Position numbers and translations under genes: made by a program. From contig CAZLGG010000072.1 of assembly GCA_964559135.1 (NCBI GenBank), positions 1 to 20,657 of the forward strand: a DNA stretch of 20,657 nt, read 5' to 3'. Below, in pieces: positions 9,584 to 16,585 of the stretch. A model generated the notes under the pieces. That model worked only from the letters and a program-made list of their open reading frames with translations, was not told where the DNA came from and searched no databases. The DNA is from DRQF01 sp964559135 (GTDB lineage: Bacteria; Planctomycetota; GCA-002687715; DRQF01). Each line of letters begins with the position of its first letter. Positions within the stretch are counted from its first letter, which is position 1.

Positions 9584-12448
9584 TCAGCGCTCGGAGCGGT
9601 TGCCGGCCGGGTCCTCGGCGTGAACGCGCACCCGTGATGCATCCGCTCCCTGGATGATGACTCCGGGAGGCACCACCCCGCGATACAGACCTCCTCCCAT
9701 GTAGTCCATCGGATTCGAACCCGAACCGGAGAAGCTTCCGGCCTTCGCCGACCATGTGACCCAGACCTTCAGGCGCGACGCGCCGTCATCGACGACGTCG
9801 TCTCGGACCATCGCCTTGACGACAATGCCCTTGCCCGCTTTGTCCATCACGATCCCCGTGATGCGAGGCGAGTGGGTGTCCTTCGGCCCCATGTTCTTGT
9901 AGTAACGGTTCTGGAAGCTCTCGAAACGGTCACTCTCTCCTTGCGCCGTGACCACGTCTCGCGCCCCGTCTCCGTCGAAGTCGGCGATGCAAAGATCAAG
10001 GGTGCCGTCCACGAGTTCGCTGAACGCGTGCTCGGAAAGCCTCAGGAACCCAGGCCCGATGGGTCCGGAATTCAGATAGAGCTTCTCGGACCCGGGCCTG
10101 GCCAGAAGGGTGGCCGTCACAAGATCGAGATCGCCATCGTCGTCCGCATCGAGGAAGGCGAATTCGTTCTCGTCCTCGTTATTGCGCCGATCCAAGGCGT
10201 CTTCGATCACGTCGAACGTCAGTTGGCCCGACTCGACGAGGAGGTTCTTCAAGACCACGTTGCGGTAGCGCTGGCGGCGCCCTCCCCCCCAGCTCATGTG
10301 GACGGCATCCAGGTCACCGTCGCCGTCCAAGTCCGCCCATTCGATCTCGTAGGGCTGCCCTCCTCGGTCCGCCTCGGGGATCGTCTTCGTGTCCAACTTG
10401 AAGCGGCCCTTGCCGTCGTTGATATAGAGCTGAGTGACGCGCGATTTGCCGTCCACGACGACGTCCAGATCCAGATCGCCATCGATATCCAGGATCTTGG
10501 CGTTCTGCGCTCCGACCTTGGGCTGAGCCGGGAAGCGGTCCGTCGCCTCCGCAAAATGGCCGTTCCCGTCGTTCAGGAGCAGACGGGCGCGTCCTCCCGG
10601 GTCGCGGTCCGACTTCGGCCCGGAATCGACGAAGACGAGATCGATGTCGCCATCGTCGTCCAGGTCGCCAAAGCCTACGCCGTTCGAGTTCAGCTTCACG
10701 TCGGGGAGATGGGAATCGGTCGCGTCGACGAACCGCTTCTTGGACGTCTCCCAGAGCAACAGCCGGGGACGTCCACCGAAGGCGACGGCGAACACGAGGT
10801 CCGAATGGCCGTCCCCATCGACGTCGCAGACGGCCGCGTTCTTGGCGTGCATCGCCAAACCCTCGGGGAACACGTCCGCCGAGACGTCCTTGAATCGAGG
10901 GACGCCGTTCTCGCTGCCCTCGTTCAAAAGGAGGGTCGGACGCAACGGATCGGCACTTGGAGCCGCCATGTCGCCCGGCCGATGCCAGCCGTTGCAGTTC
11001 GCGAAGAGGAGGTCCAGGCGGCCGTCCCGATTGATATCGATGGGATGGACGGCCTCGGACCAGACCCCGGGGCCCGGCAAGACATCCATCTGCTCCACGA
11101 ACTGAATCCCATGGTCTCCCGACTTCGTGATGCGCCCCAGGAGAGCGGGAACGATCTTCGCGTCTGGTTTTCTCCTCGCCGCGAAGCGCAGGACGGACGC
11201 GGCCGCATCGAGGTGACCCGCCTCCACGAGGACTTTGGCCGACGCATAGAGAGCCACCGGGCCGAATTCGGCGCGAGTCCGCCGCGGCAGACCCTCGATG
11301 AGGCGATCGGCGCCTTCAAGATCGCCCCGGTGAATTCGGGTCCAGACGCGCGCCGCTCCTGGACGTTCCGGAAGTCGGGGCTCCAGACCGGCGACCTTCC
11401 GCGCCAACTGTCGGGCGAGGCGGGGGGCCAAACCGTCCATGACGTTGCTCAAGACCACGACGACCGCATCCAGATCGGGCAAGAGATAGATGCAGGTGGA
11501 AAAACCGTCGATTCCCCCCGCGTGGTGAATCGTTCGGACAGCAGTTTCGCGATCGAGCGCATGGGTGTCGATCGCCCAGCCGAAACCATAGCTCTGCAGG
11601 GCGGGCGTGAACATCTCTCGGGCGGCCCCTTCGCTCACTACCCGTCCATGCAGAAGAGCGCGGCCCCAACGGAGCATGTCGTCGACGGTCGAGTACAGTG
11701 CACCCGCCGCGAAGGGCACCGACATGTCGATGAAATCGGCGCCGACGCGGGTCCCCGCCACGGGCACAAAGCCGTCGGCGCGACAGGGAATGTCCGCCCG
11801 ACCGTGGTCATACCCTGTCGCGTGCATGCCCAGAGGGGCGAGAATCGCTTCGCGAAGAGCGACTTCGTAGAGTTTCCCGGTGACCTCCTCGATCACGACG
11901 CCGAGGAGAAAGTATCCGGAGTTGTCGTACCTGAATTTCGATCCAGGTTCGAACTCCAAATCACCGCTGCAGTGCTTCTCGACGAAATCTCGGATCTTGA
12001 TCCTCCGTCGCTTCAGCGACTCGTAGGAGGGCTGCGCGGTGAAACTGGGTATCCCCGACGTGTGATTGAGAAGGTGTCGAATCGTGACTCGATCGCCGGT
12101 GTCCTTGCGATACCAGTCGAGGTAACGGGTCAGCGGAGCGTCCAATTCCACGGCGCCCGCATCCACGAGCTTCATGATCATGGCCGCCGTGAACGCCTTC
12201 GTGAGCGAAGCCAATCGGAACTTCGTCTCCGGCGCGTTTCTGATGCCCCATTCCCGATTGGCCAACCCCACGCCGCCGCGGTAAAGGACCTCGTCTCCCT
12301 TGGCAACGAGAACGGCACCCGAGAATCCGTGATCCTTGACAGCCTTCCCCATCAGAGAAGCATAGGGTCCAGACATCGGTCGGCGGTCTTGGGCCGGGCT
12401 CGGAAGGGTCACGATGCAAAGAAGGCAGAGCACGAGGGGGATTCGCAT
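9584..12448 (-). CDS. Secreted serine hydrolase (beta-lactamase family) fused to VCBS/FG-GAP repeats
   Basis: The protein has 954 residues with a signal peptide (MRIPLVLCLLCIVTLPSPAQ). Residues about 25-350 are a class C beta-lactamase/DD-peptidase-like domain with the catalytic motif SLTK (S81, K84), YDN (174-176) in place of YxN, and HHAGG (308-312) in the KTG position. A helical linker of about 100 residues follows. From about residue 470 there are seven Asp-rich calcium-loop repeats: DINRDGRLDL, DVDGDGHSDL, DLDDDGDIDL, DIDGDLDLDV, DLDGDGDLDA, DADDDGDLDL and DFDGDGARDV. These indicate a VCBS/FG-GAP beta-propeller. The last 90 residues look like an Ig-like domain. The ATG at 12448 has AGGAGA upstream. 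It starts 71 bases after the ABC permease stop, so it may belong to the same transcript. Confidence 0.9.
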   Translation of the reverse strand: MRIPLVLCLLCIVTLPSPAQDRRPMSGPYASLMGKAVKDHGFSGAVLVAKGDEVLYRGGVGLANREWGIRNAPETKFRLASLTKAFTAAMIMKLVDAGAVELDAPLTRYLDWYRKDTGDRVTIRHLLNHTSGIPSFTAQPSYESLKRRRIKIRDFVEKHCSGDLEFEPGSKFRYDNSGYFLLGVVIEEVTGKLYEVALREAILAPLGMHATGYDHGRADIPCRADGFVPVAGTRVGADFIDMSVPFAAGALYSTVDDMLRWGRALLHGRVVSEGAAREMFTPALQSYGFGWAIDTHALDRETAVRTIHHAGGIDGFSTCIYLLPDLDAVVVVLSNVMDGLAPRLARQLARKVAGLEPRLPERPGAARVWTRIHRGDLEGADRLIEGLPRRTRAEFGPVALYASAKVLVEAGHLDAAASVLRFAARRKPDAKIVPALLGRITKSGDHGIQFVEQMDVLPGPGVWSEAVHPIDINRDGRLDLLFANCNGWHRPGDMAAPSADPLRPTLLLNEGSENGVPRFKDVSADVFPEGLAMHAKNAAVCDVDGDGHSDLVFAVAFGGRPRLLLWETSKKRFVDATDSHLPDVKLNSNGVGFGDLDDDGDIDLVFVDSGPKSDRDPGGRARLLLNDGNGHFAEATDRFPAQPKVGAQNAKILDIDGDLDLDVVVDGKSRVTQLYINDGKGRFKLDTKTIPEADRGGQPYEIEWADLDGDGDLDAVHMSWGGGRRQRYRNVVLKNLLVESGQLTFDVIEDALDRRNNEDENEFAFLDADDDGDLDLVTATLLARPGSEKLYLNSGPIGPGFLRLSEHAFSELVDGTLDLCIADFDGDGARDVVTAQGESDRFESFQNRYYKNMGPKDTHSPRITGIVMDKAGKGIVVKAMVRDDVVDDGASRLKVWVTWSAKAGSFSGSGSNPMDYMGGGLYRGVVPPGVIIQGADASRVRVHAEDPAGNRSER

Positions 12449-12519
12449 GGAGATCTCCTGAACTTGATCGTGGGGAATGCTGCGCCGGAACGACGCGGGT
12501 GCGAGGGCGGGAACCGAGG

Positions 12520-13338
12520 TCATGCCGAAGCTCTTTTTCCCTCGGCGCGAGCAGCCCACGCCTGCAGTGCGAGCGAGAAGGCGACGAGAATCGCGATGTT
12601 CCTCCAAGCGAGGCCCGCATCGCCCCTCGGCCCCACCGAGTCAGCGGGCCGCAGGAATCCATAAGGCGTGAGGTTACCGAGCCATCGCCCTTGCCGCCAA
12701 AGCCGAGAAGCGATGTCGATGAGGAAGAATCCGAAGACGAGGATGAAGGTGGAACGCATCGCCGAAGAACGGTCCGGCGCGTAGACGGACACCACGAGGG
12801 CAACGCTTCCCCAGGAAAAGCTCAACGCCGCCGCATTCAGCATGAGAACCGAGAACTGGCCCGCCGGAATATGGGCCCATTCCCCGGCGATTCCTGCTCC
12901 GAGAAGGGCTCCCGCATAGGCGCCCATCCCGATCATGGCCCCAAGAAGCATCTGGAAACCGCCCACCGTCACGACGAGGCTTCTTCGGTCGAGAGGCGTC
13001 GCCAACAAGAGGTCAAGGCCCCCGCGGCCGCGCTCCCCGGCCGGAAGGGCCGTCGCCGGAATCGCTCCGATGACGGCAAAAAGAATCAGTGCCACGGGAT
13101 GCTGAAACGGCATGGTGAAGGCGCCCAGAGCCGAGAACAGATCCAAATGCTGACTCCCTCCGAAGAATCGTTGGCCGATCTTGAGCAATGACTTCGCCGC
13201 CTCGCGCTGACCGCTCAGCGTCGGATAGATGAGACCGACCAGGACACCGAGGACACAGGGAGCCAAGGCACAGATCGCCACCGAGAGACGATGCCTTCGC
13301 CACAGGAAGCCGAAGAGATGCCTATTCACGGAGGGCAC
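12520..13338 (-). CDS. ABC-2 type transporter permease
   Basis: The protein has 272 residues and about six hydrophobic segments, for example LSVAICALAPCVLGVLVGLIYP, PVALILFAVIGAIPATALPAG, LVVTVGGFQMLLGAMIGMGAYAG and STFILVFGFFLIDIA. The short motif GERGRGGLDLLLATPLDRRSLV between segments two and three is typical of ABC-2 family exporter permeases (GEKERGTLE-LL-TP-SR). The start is a GTG at 13338 that overlaps the end of the ATPase gene by 17 bases, with AAGGA five bases upstream; this indicates translational coupling. A single permease gene suggests that it homodimerises. The exported substrate is unknown. Confidence 0.85.
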   Translation of the reverse strand: MPSVNRHLFGFLWRRHRLSVAICALAPCVLGVLVGLIYPTLSGQREAAKSLLKIGQRFFGGSQHLDLFSALGAFTMPFQHPVALILFAVIGAIPATALPAGERGRGGLDLLLATPLDRRSLVVTVGGFQMLLGAMIGMGAYAGALLGAGIAGEWAHIPAGQFSVLMLNAAALSFSWGSVALVVSVYAPDRSSAMRSTFILVFGFFLIDIASRLWRQGRWLGNLTPYGFLRPADSVGPRGDAGLAWRNIAILVAFSLALQAWAARAEGKRASA

Positions 13339-14215
13339 CTCCGTCCTTCCCCTCCACCATCGAACGAAAGACGTCCTTCAAGTCGGCCGGGCGAATCTCG
13401 ATATCGACGAGCCCGGCGCGCGGAATGCGGTCCAGCAACTCGGCGGGGGGCCCCGAATCCAGAATCGACTCCGTCCGGCCATCCTCATACCGGAGAAGGG
13501 CGTGACGGGGAAAGCCCCGTCGAAGGTTTTCGATCGTATCGACGCGGATCATTCTTCCTTCGTGGATCAGGCCCACGCGATCGGCGACGTCCTGCACCTC
13601 CGAGAGGACATGACTGGACATGAACACCGTCGCGCCGGTCGCGGCGGTTTGCCGAACGAGATCCAGGAACGACTCCCGCACGAGCGGGTCGAGGCCCGTG
13701 GTCGGCTCGTCCAAGATGAGCAGCCGTGGGGCGTGCTGGAAGGCGAGCGTGATCCCCAACATCTGACGCATCCCCGTGGAATACTCGCCGACTCTTCGAT
13801 CCATTGCAGACTCGGGAAAGCCCAGGGCTTCGAGCACGGCCGACCTTCTCGGAGTGGGGAGTTCGTGGAGACGCCCGAAGAATTCGAGCGTCTCTCGGCC
13901 CGTGAGACTCGGAAAGAGGTTCAGATCTCCGGGGAGGAAGCCCAGCTCGCGGCGAAGGGCTCCGCCCCCGGCGCGCACCGCGACACCGTGGATCGCGGCG
14001 ACTCCGGCAGACGGCCGTTGGAGGTCCAGGAGGACGCGGATCGTCGACGTCTTCCCCGCCCCGTTCGGCCCCAAGAAGCCGAAGACTTCACCGGGCCGGA
14101 CCGAGAAATCGATCCCTCGCACGGCGTGGACCGAGCCATAGGTCACCTCGAGATCCCGGACGAGGATGGCGGGAGCAGCCGTCGATGTCGCCAGCGTCAA
14201 AGTTCTCTCCCCCAT
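13322..14215 (-). CDS. ABC transporter ATP-binding protein (ABC-2 exporter)
   Basis: The protein has 297 residues. It carries Walker A GPNGAGKT (49-56), the ABC signature region YSTGMRQ (145-151; a variant of LSGGQ common in this exporter class), Walker B LLILDEP (165-171) with the D-loop TGLD, and the H-loop MSSHVLSEV. About 80 residues after the core resemble the C-terminal extension of CcmA/YadG-type exporters (RIPRAGLVDIEIRPADLKDVF). It pairs with the overlapping permease to form an exporter of unknown substrate. I see no strong ribosome binding site before the ATG at 14215. It diverges from the glutamine amidotransferase gene across 42 bases. Confidence 0.93.
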   Translation of the reverse strand: MGERTLTLATSTAAPAILVRDLEVTYGSVHAVRGIDFSVRPGEVFGFLGPNGAGKTSTIRVLLDLQRPSAGVAAIHGVAVRAGGGALRRELGFLPGDLNLFPSLTGRETLEFFGRLHELPTPRRSAVLEALGFPESAMDRRVGEYSTGMRQMLGITLAFQHAPRLLILDEPTTGLDPLVRESFLDLVRQTAATGATVFMSSHVLSEVQDVADRVGLIHEGRMIRVDTIENLRRGFPRHALLRYEDGRTESILDSGPPAELLDRIPRAGLVDIEIRPADLKDVFRSMVEGKDGGALRE

Positions 14216-14257
14216 CGCGCGTCGTTGAGCCCGGACGGCGGTTTGCTACACCGCCCC

Positions 14258-15106
14258 ATGTGTCGCTTCGTCATCTATTCCGGTCCACCGATTCCATTGG
14301 ACCACATTATCACCCGACCCGCCCATTCGATCATCCAGCAGAGCAAGGATTCCACGCTCCGCAGTGAACCGGTGAATGGCGACGGATTCGGCATGGCCTG
14401 GTACGTCCCCTCGGTGAGTCCGCATCCCGGAGTCTTCCGATCGATTCGGCCGGCGTGGAACAACAGAAACGTCCGAAGCATCAGCCGCGTGACGACGAGC
14501 GGGCTCGTCGCGGCCCATGTACGCGCGGCGTCGCCGGAGCTTCCGGTGGCCGACGTCAACTGCCATCCGTTTACGTTCGGTCGCTATGCGTTCATGCATA
14601 ACGGAGGAATCGCACGATTCAAAAGCCTGCGCCGTCGGCTTGTCGACAGTCTCTCGGACGCAGCCTACGAGGGCGTGGAGGGCACGACGGATTCCGAGAT
14701 CGCCTTTGCGTTGTTCCTCGACCGCCTGGACGTCCAACCCTCCGACCTCCCCGCGTCGGATCGGATCGCGAATGCCGTCGAGAAGACGATTCATGACATC
14801 GTCCAGATCGCCGGCGGGGACGATGTGAGCTATCTCAACTTCGCCGTCACGGACGGCAAGAGAGTCGTGGCGTCGCGCTTCGCCACGGACCCGAAAGTCG
14901 CCCCGTCATTGTTTCTCAACGAGGGATGTCACTACGTCCTGGAAGGGGATCAGGTGCATCTGCGGCAGTGCGCCAATGCACACTCGGCGGTCGTCATCTC
15001 CTCGGAGCCCCTCAGCGCGGACGAGGAGTGGAAGGAGATCGAACGGAACTCCCTCGTCGTCGTCACCGCAAAAAGGAGAGTCCTCCATCGCAAGCTGGCC
15101 TGTTAG
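14258..15106 (+). CDS. Class II glutamine amidotransferase (YafJ/EgtC-like)
   Basis: The protein has 282 residues. The N-terminal nucleophile Cys2 (MCRFVIYSG) is exposed after Met removal. Other Ntn-hydrolase motifs are NGDGFGMAWY, LVAAHVRAAS, CHPFTFGRYAFMHNGGI and GTTDSEIAFALFLD. These match the stand-alone GATase II family (YafJ, DUG3, EgtC), which hydrolyses glutamine or gamma-glutamyl amide bonds. No ergothioneine genes are nearby, so EgtC function is not supported by context. The stop codon TAG overlaps the opposing stop TAA of the selenoprotein candidate by four bases (15103-15106). The ATG at 14258 fits the family start exactly. Confidence 0.92.
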   Translation: MCRFVIYSGPPIPLDHIITRPAHSIIQQSKDSTLRSEPVNGDGFGMAWYVPSVSPHPGVFRSIRPAWNNRNVRSISRVTTSGLVAAHVRAASPELPVADVNCHPFTFGRYAFMHNGGIARFKSLRRRLVDSLSDAAYEGVEGTTDSEIAFALFLDRLDVQPSDLPASDRIANAVEKTIHDIVQIAGGDDVSYLNFAVTDGKRVVASRFATDPKVAPSLFLNEGCHYVLEGDQVHLRQCANAHSAVVISSEPLSADEEWKEIERNSLVVVTAKRRVLHRKLAC

Positions 15107-15870
15107 CGCTCCTGTTTCGCGACGGCGGCGCGAAGACGCTTCGCGAAGGCCGCGGGCCCCTCGAAGCCGTGAAGACGATCCTGCACGCGACCGTCCGGCG
15201 TGAGAAACACGACATCGGGGACGGACTTCACGCCCCACGCGCGCGCGAAAGACGGGTACTCGTCGACGTCGACGAGAACCAGCTCAGCGCCCTCGAGGAG
15301 TCTCTTGACGGCGGCGGCGGCGAGCGTCTGCTTCTTCAGCTTCTGGCAAGGTCCGCACCATGTCGCCCAAAAATCCACGACGAGAATCCGGCTCTCGGCC
15401 CGGGCTCTTTGCACTGCGGCGTCCAATGCGGGTGGCAGGTTTTCGGGGAAACTCAATCGCGGCCCGGAAACCGCCGCCGGATCTTCCCGTCGCCGCGGCT
15501 CCACGTCCTCGACCTCATAGCCCAAGGCGCCGATCGCATCGCGCAACGCGGCCGCTTTCACCGCTCCCGGTTCGAAGGTCACGGTGACCTCGTCCTTTGC
15601 GAAGTCCCAGGACGTCTTGATGGATGAGTGAATCCCTTCCAGGGATTCGTCGACCGCGTCCGGTCAGCCCATTCACGTCGCGCCCGATTTCGTTTTCTTC
15701 ATCCCCTTCACACGAAAGACGAGGAGTCCCGGTTGCTTGCCATCGTTCATCGCATCCTCGGGTCCGGCCATCAGAGTTTCTTTCGACGGGCTGGGCTCAT
15801 CGTCCGAGCACGCCGAAAACATCGTGGCGCCAATCATCGCGAGGGCGAACATCAAGAGTGATCGCGTCAA
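15103..15870 (-). CDS. Candidate selenoprotein: lipoprotein with a UxxU heavy-metal-associated domain and a C-terminal thioredoxin domain
   Basis: This is read as a single 255-residue protein with two in-frame UGA codons recoded as selenocysteine. It starts at TTG 15870, with GGAGG about seven bases upstream. Residues 1-21 are a lipoprotein signal ending at the lipobox FSAC (C21). After a polar linker, residues about 48-125 form an HMA domain: LLVFRVKGM, then U66-M-G-U69, then PDAVDESLEGI, then VTVTFEPGAVKAAALRDAIGALGYEVE. The UGAs (15673-15675 and 15664-15666) replace both cysteines of the HMA CxxC motif. Residues about 145-255 are a thioredoxin domain with FWATWCGPC (CGPC at 172-175) and a cis-proline region SVPDVV. 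Ordinary gene calling would split it into a 65-residue lipoprotein and a thioredoxin starting at GTG 15582, which cuts the HMA fold in half. It probably acts at the outer membrane or in the periplasm, binding metal or exchanging thiols and selenols. A pseudogene is the alternative. Confidence 0.82.
15630..15648 (-). promoter_or_regulatory. Putative bacterial SECIS hairpin
   Basis: On the mRNA strand the sequence is GAAUCCC-UGGAA-GGGAUUC, a perfect 7-bp stem with a 5-nt loop and G as the second and third loop bases. The loop starts 22 nt after the second UGA and 31 nt after the first. Both distances fall inside the spacing of roughly 16-37 nt that I recall for bacterial SECIS elements, which also favour a G within the first two loop positions. 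It lies within the coding sequence, as bacterial SECIS elements do. Confidence 0.75.
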
Positions 15871-15942
15871 GTCGAGCCCTCCATGCCCTCAGCATACTTC
15901 ATGAGAGACCTCGCGTCTCATGCCCGGTCGAGAACAACGACC

Positions 15943-16182
15943 TCAGGGGCACGACCCGACGCGGCTGGACTCATCCCGCAGGCAAGACACGACGTCGGCG
16001 GCCGTATACCGCGTCACGCCACTCCCCAGGAAGCAGGAGAGGCGTTCCACGTCATCCCCCCCGGTGAGCAGGGGCGGCTCCTGGAAGCCGTCGGGACGGA
16101 GCTGAGGCATGCCGAGATTCGCCATGAGCTCGTTGCAGAGGCACTCTCTCCCCTCCGCGGCGAACGGGCGATCCTTGAATCC
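15943..16182 (-). pseudogene. C-terminal remnant of a nitronate monooxygenase (2-nitropropane dioxygenase family)
   Basis: About 79 residues match the C-terminal end of bacterial nitronate monooxygenases: GRECLCNELMANLGMPQ, DGFQEPPLLTGGDDVERL and YTAADVVSCL, ending in TGA at 15943-15945. Similarity stops near 16182, just upstream of the arsR promoter; further upstream the frame is only the antisense of arsR. The FMN-binding barrel (more than 300 residues) is therefore missing and no start is available. The missing N-terminal part is not on the far side of acr3 either, so this is a truncated, non-functional leftover. It occupies most of the 342-base space between the selenoprotein candidate and arsR. 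Confidence 0.75.
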
Positions 16183-16203
16183 TCCCTCTTCAAAATATAT
16201 GGT
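16175..16203 (+). promoter_or_regulatory. Possible arsR promoter
   Basis: TTGAAT (16175-16180) and TATGGT (16198-16203), separated by 17 bases, make a moderate -35/-10 pair. They would start transcription only a few bases before the arsR ATG, which agrees with the absence of a ribosome binding site and suggests a leaderless mRNA. Prediction by eye only. Confidence 0.35.
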
Positions 16204-16214
16204 TTTCCGTATAT
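16195..16214. promoter_or_regulatory. Putative ArsR operator
   Basis: ATATATGG-TTTT-CCGTATAT is an 8-bp-arm inverted repeat with a single mismatch. It is strikingly AT-rich against the GC-rich background and overlaps the predicted -10 region and the arsR start codon. ArsR/SmtB repressors bind AT-rich imperfect palindromes in their own promoters, so autorepression of arsR-acr3 is the likely role. Confidence 0.6.
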
Positions 16215-16557
16215 GAGTCAGATCCGTCGACGCGCCGAACTCTTCCAGGCCTTCGCGGACCCAACACGTCTGCGCATCCTCGCCCTCCTGACCGTCGGAG
16301 AGCTCTGCGTCTGCCATTTGGTCGAGGCCCTCGAGGAGAGTCAACCGAAGGTTTCGCGGCACCTAGCCACGTTGAGGTCGGCGGGGCTCGTGACCCCCCG
16401 TCGAGACGGCCGCTGGGTTCACTACGCGCTGGCCGACACACACGACCCCGCGACGCGGCGTCTGGTCGCCTGTGCCACGGACGGCTTGGCGCCGCTGCCC
16501 GAGATGCAAGCCGATCGAGAACGCCTCTCGGCCGTGCTGGACCGTGACTGTTGTTGA
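16213..16557 (+). CDS. arsR: ArsR-family arsenic-responsive repressor
   Basis: The protein has 114 residues and a winged helix-turn-helix fold. The sequence FQAFADPTRLRILALLTVGELCVCHLVEAL is followed by the recognition helix SQPKVSRHLATLRSAGLV and the wing RRDGRWVHYAL. The As(III)-sensing pair is present as C32-V-C34 in ELCVCHLV, at the same positions as in the classical E. coli ArsR. Two further cysteines end the protein (DRDCC) and might contribute to metalloid binding. The ATG at 16213 gives the normal family length; the open frame upstream to 15883 runs antisense to the monooxygenase remnant and is not coding. acr3 follows 28 bases downstream, forming an operon. Confidence 0.93.
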   Translation: MSQIRRRAELFQAFADPTRLRILALLTVGELCVCHLVEALEESQPKVSRHLATLRSAGLVTPRRDGRWVHYALADTHDPATRRLVACATDGLAPLPEMQADRERLSAVLDRDCC

Positions 16558-16585
16558 AACCACATCGAATCGAAGGAATCTCCTC

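Noticed and set aside
9872..12664. Very long plus-strand open frame of about 930 codons
   Set aside because: It is the antisense shadow of the serine hydrolase/VCBS gene. High GC and Asp-rich repeats keep the opposite strand open; the translation shows no recognisable domain.
13229..14257. N-terminal extension of the glutamine amidotransferase frame
   Set aside because: It runs antisense to the ABC ATPase gene, and the enzyme needs its catalytic Cys directly after the start Met, as at 14258.
15103..15582. A stand-alone thioredoxin gene starting at GTG 15582
   Set aside because: This start would leave only the second half of an HMA domain at the N-terminus, with no ribosome binding site and no export signal. 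The joined reading through the UGAs explains the sequence better.
15583..15675. Frameshift instead of UGA recoding between the lipoprotein and thioredoxin parts
   Set aside because: Both parts are already in the same frame, and the residues between the UGAs and the GTG extend the HMA fold. A frameshift would need two compensating events and does not produce a CxxC.
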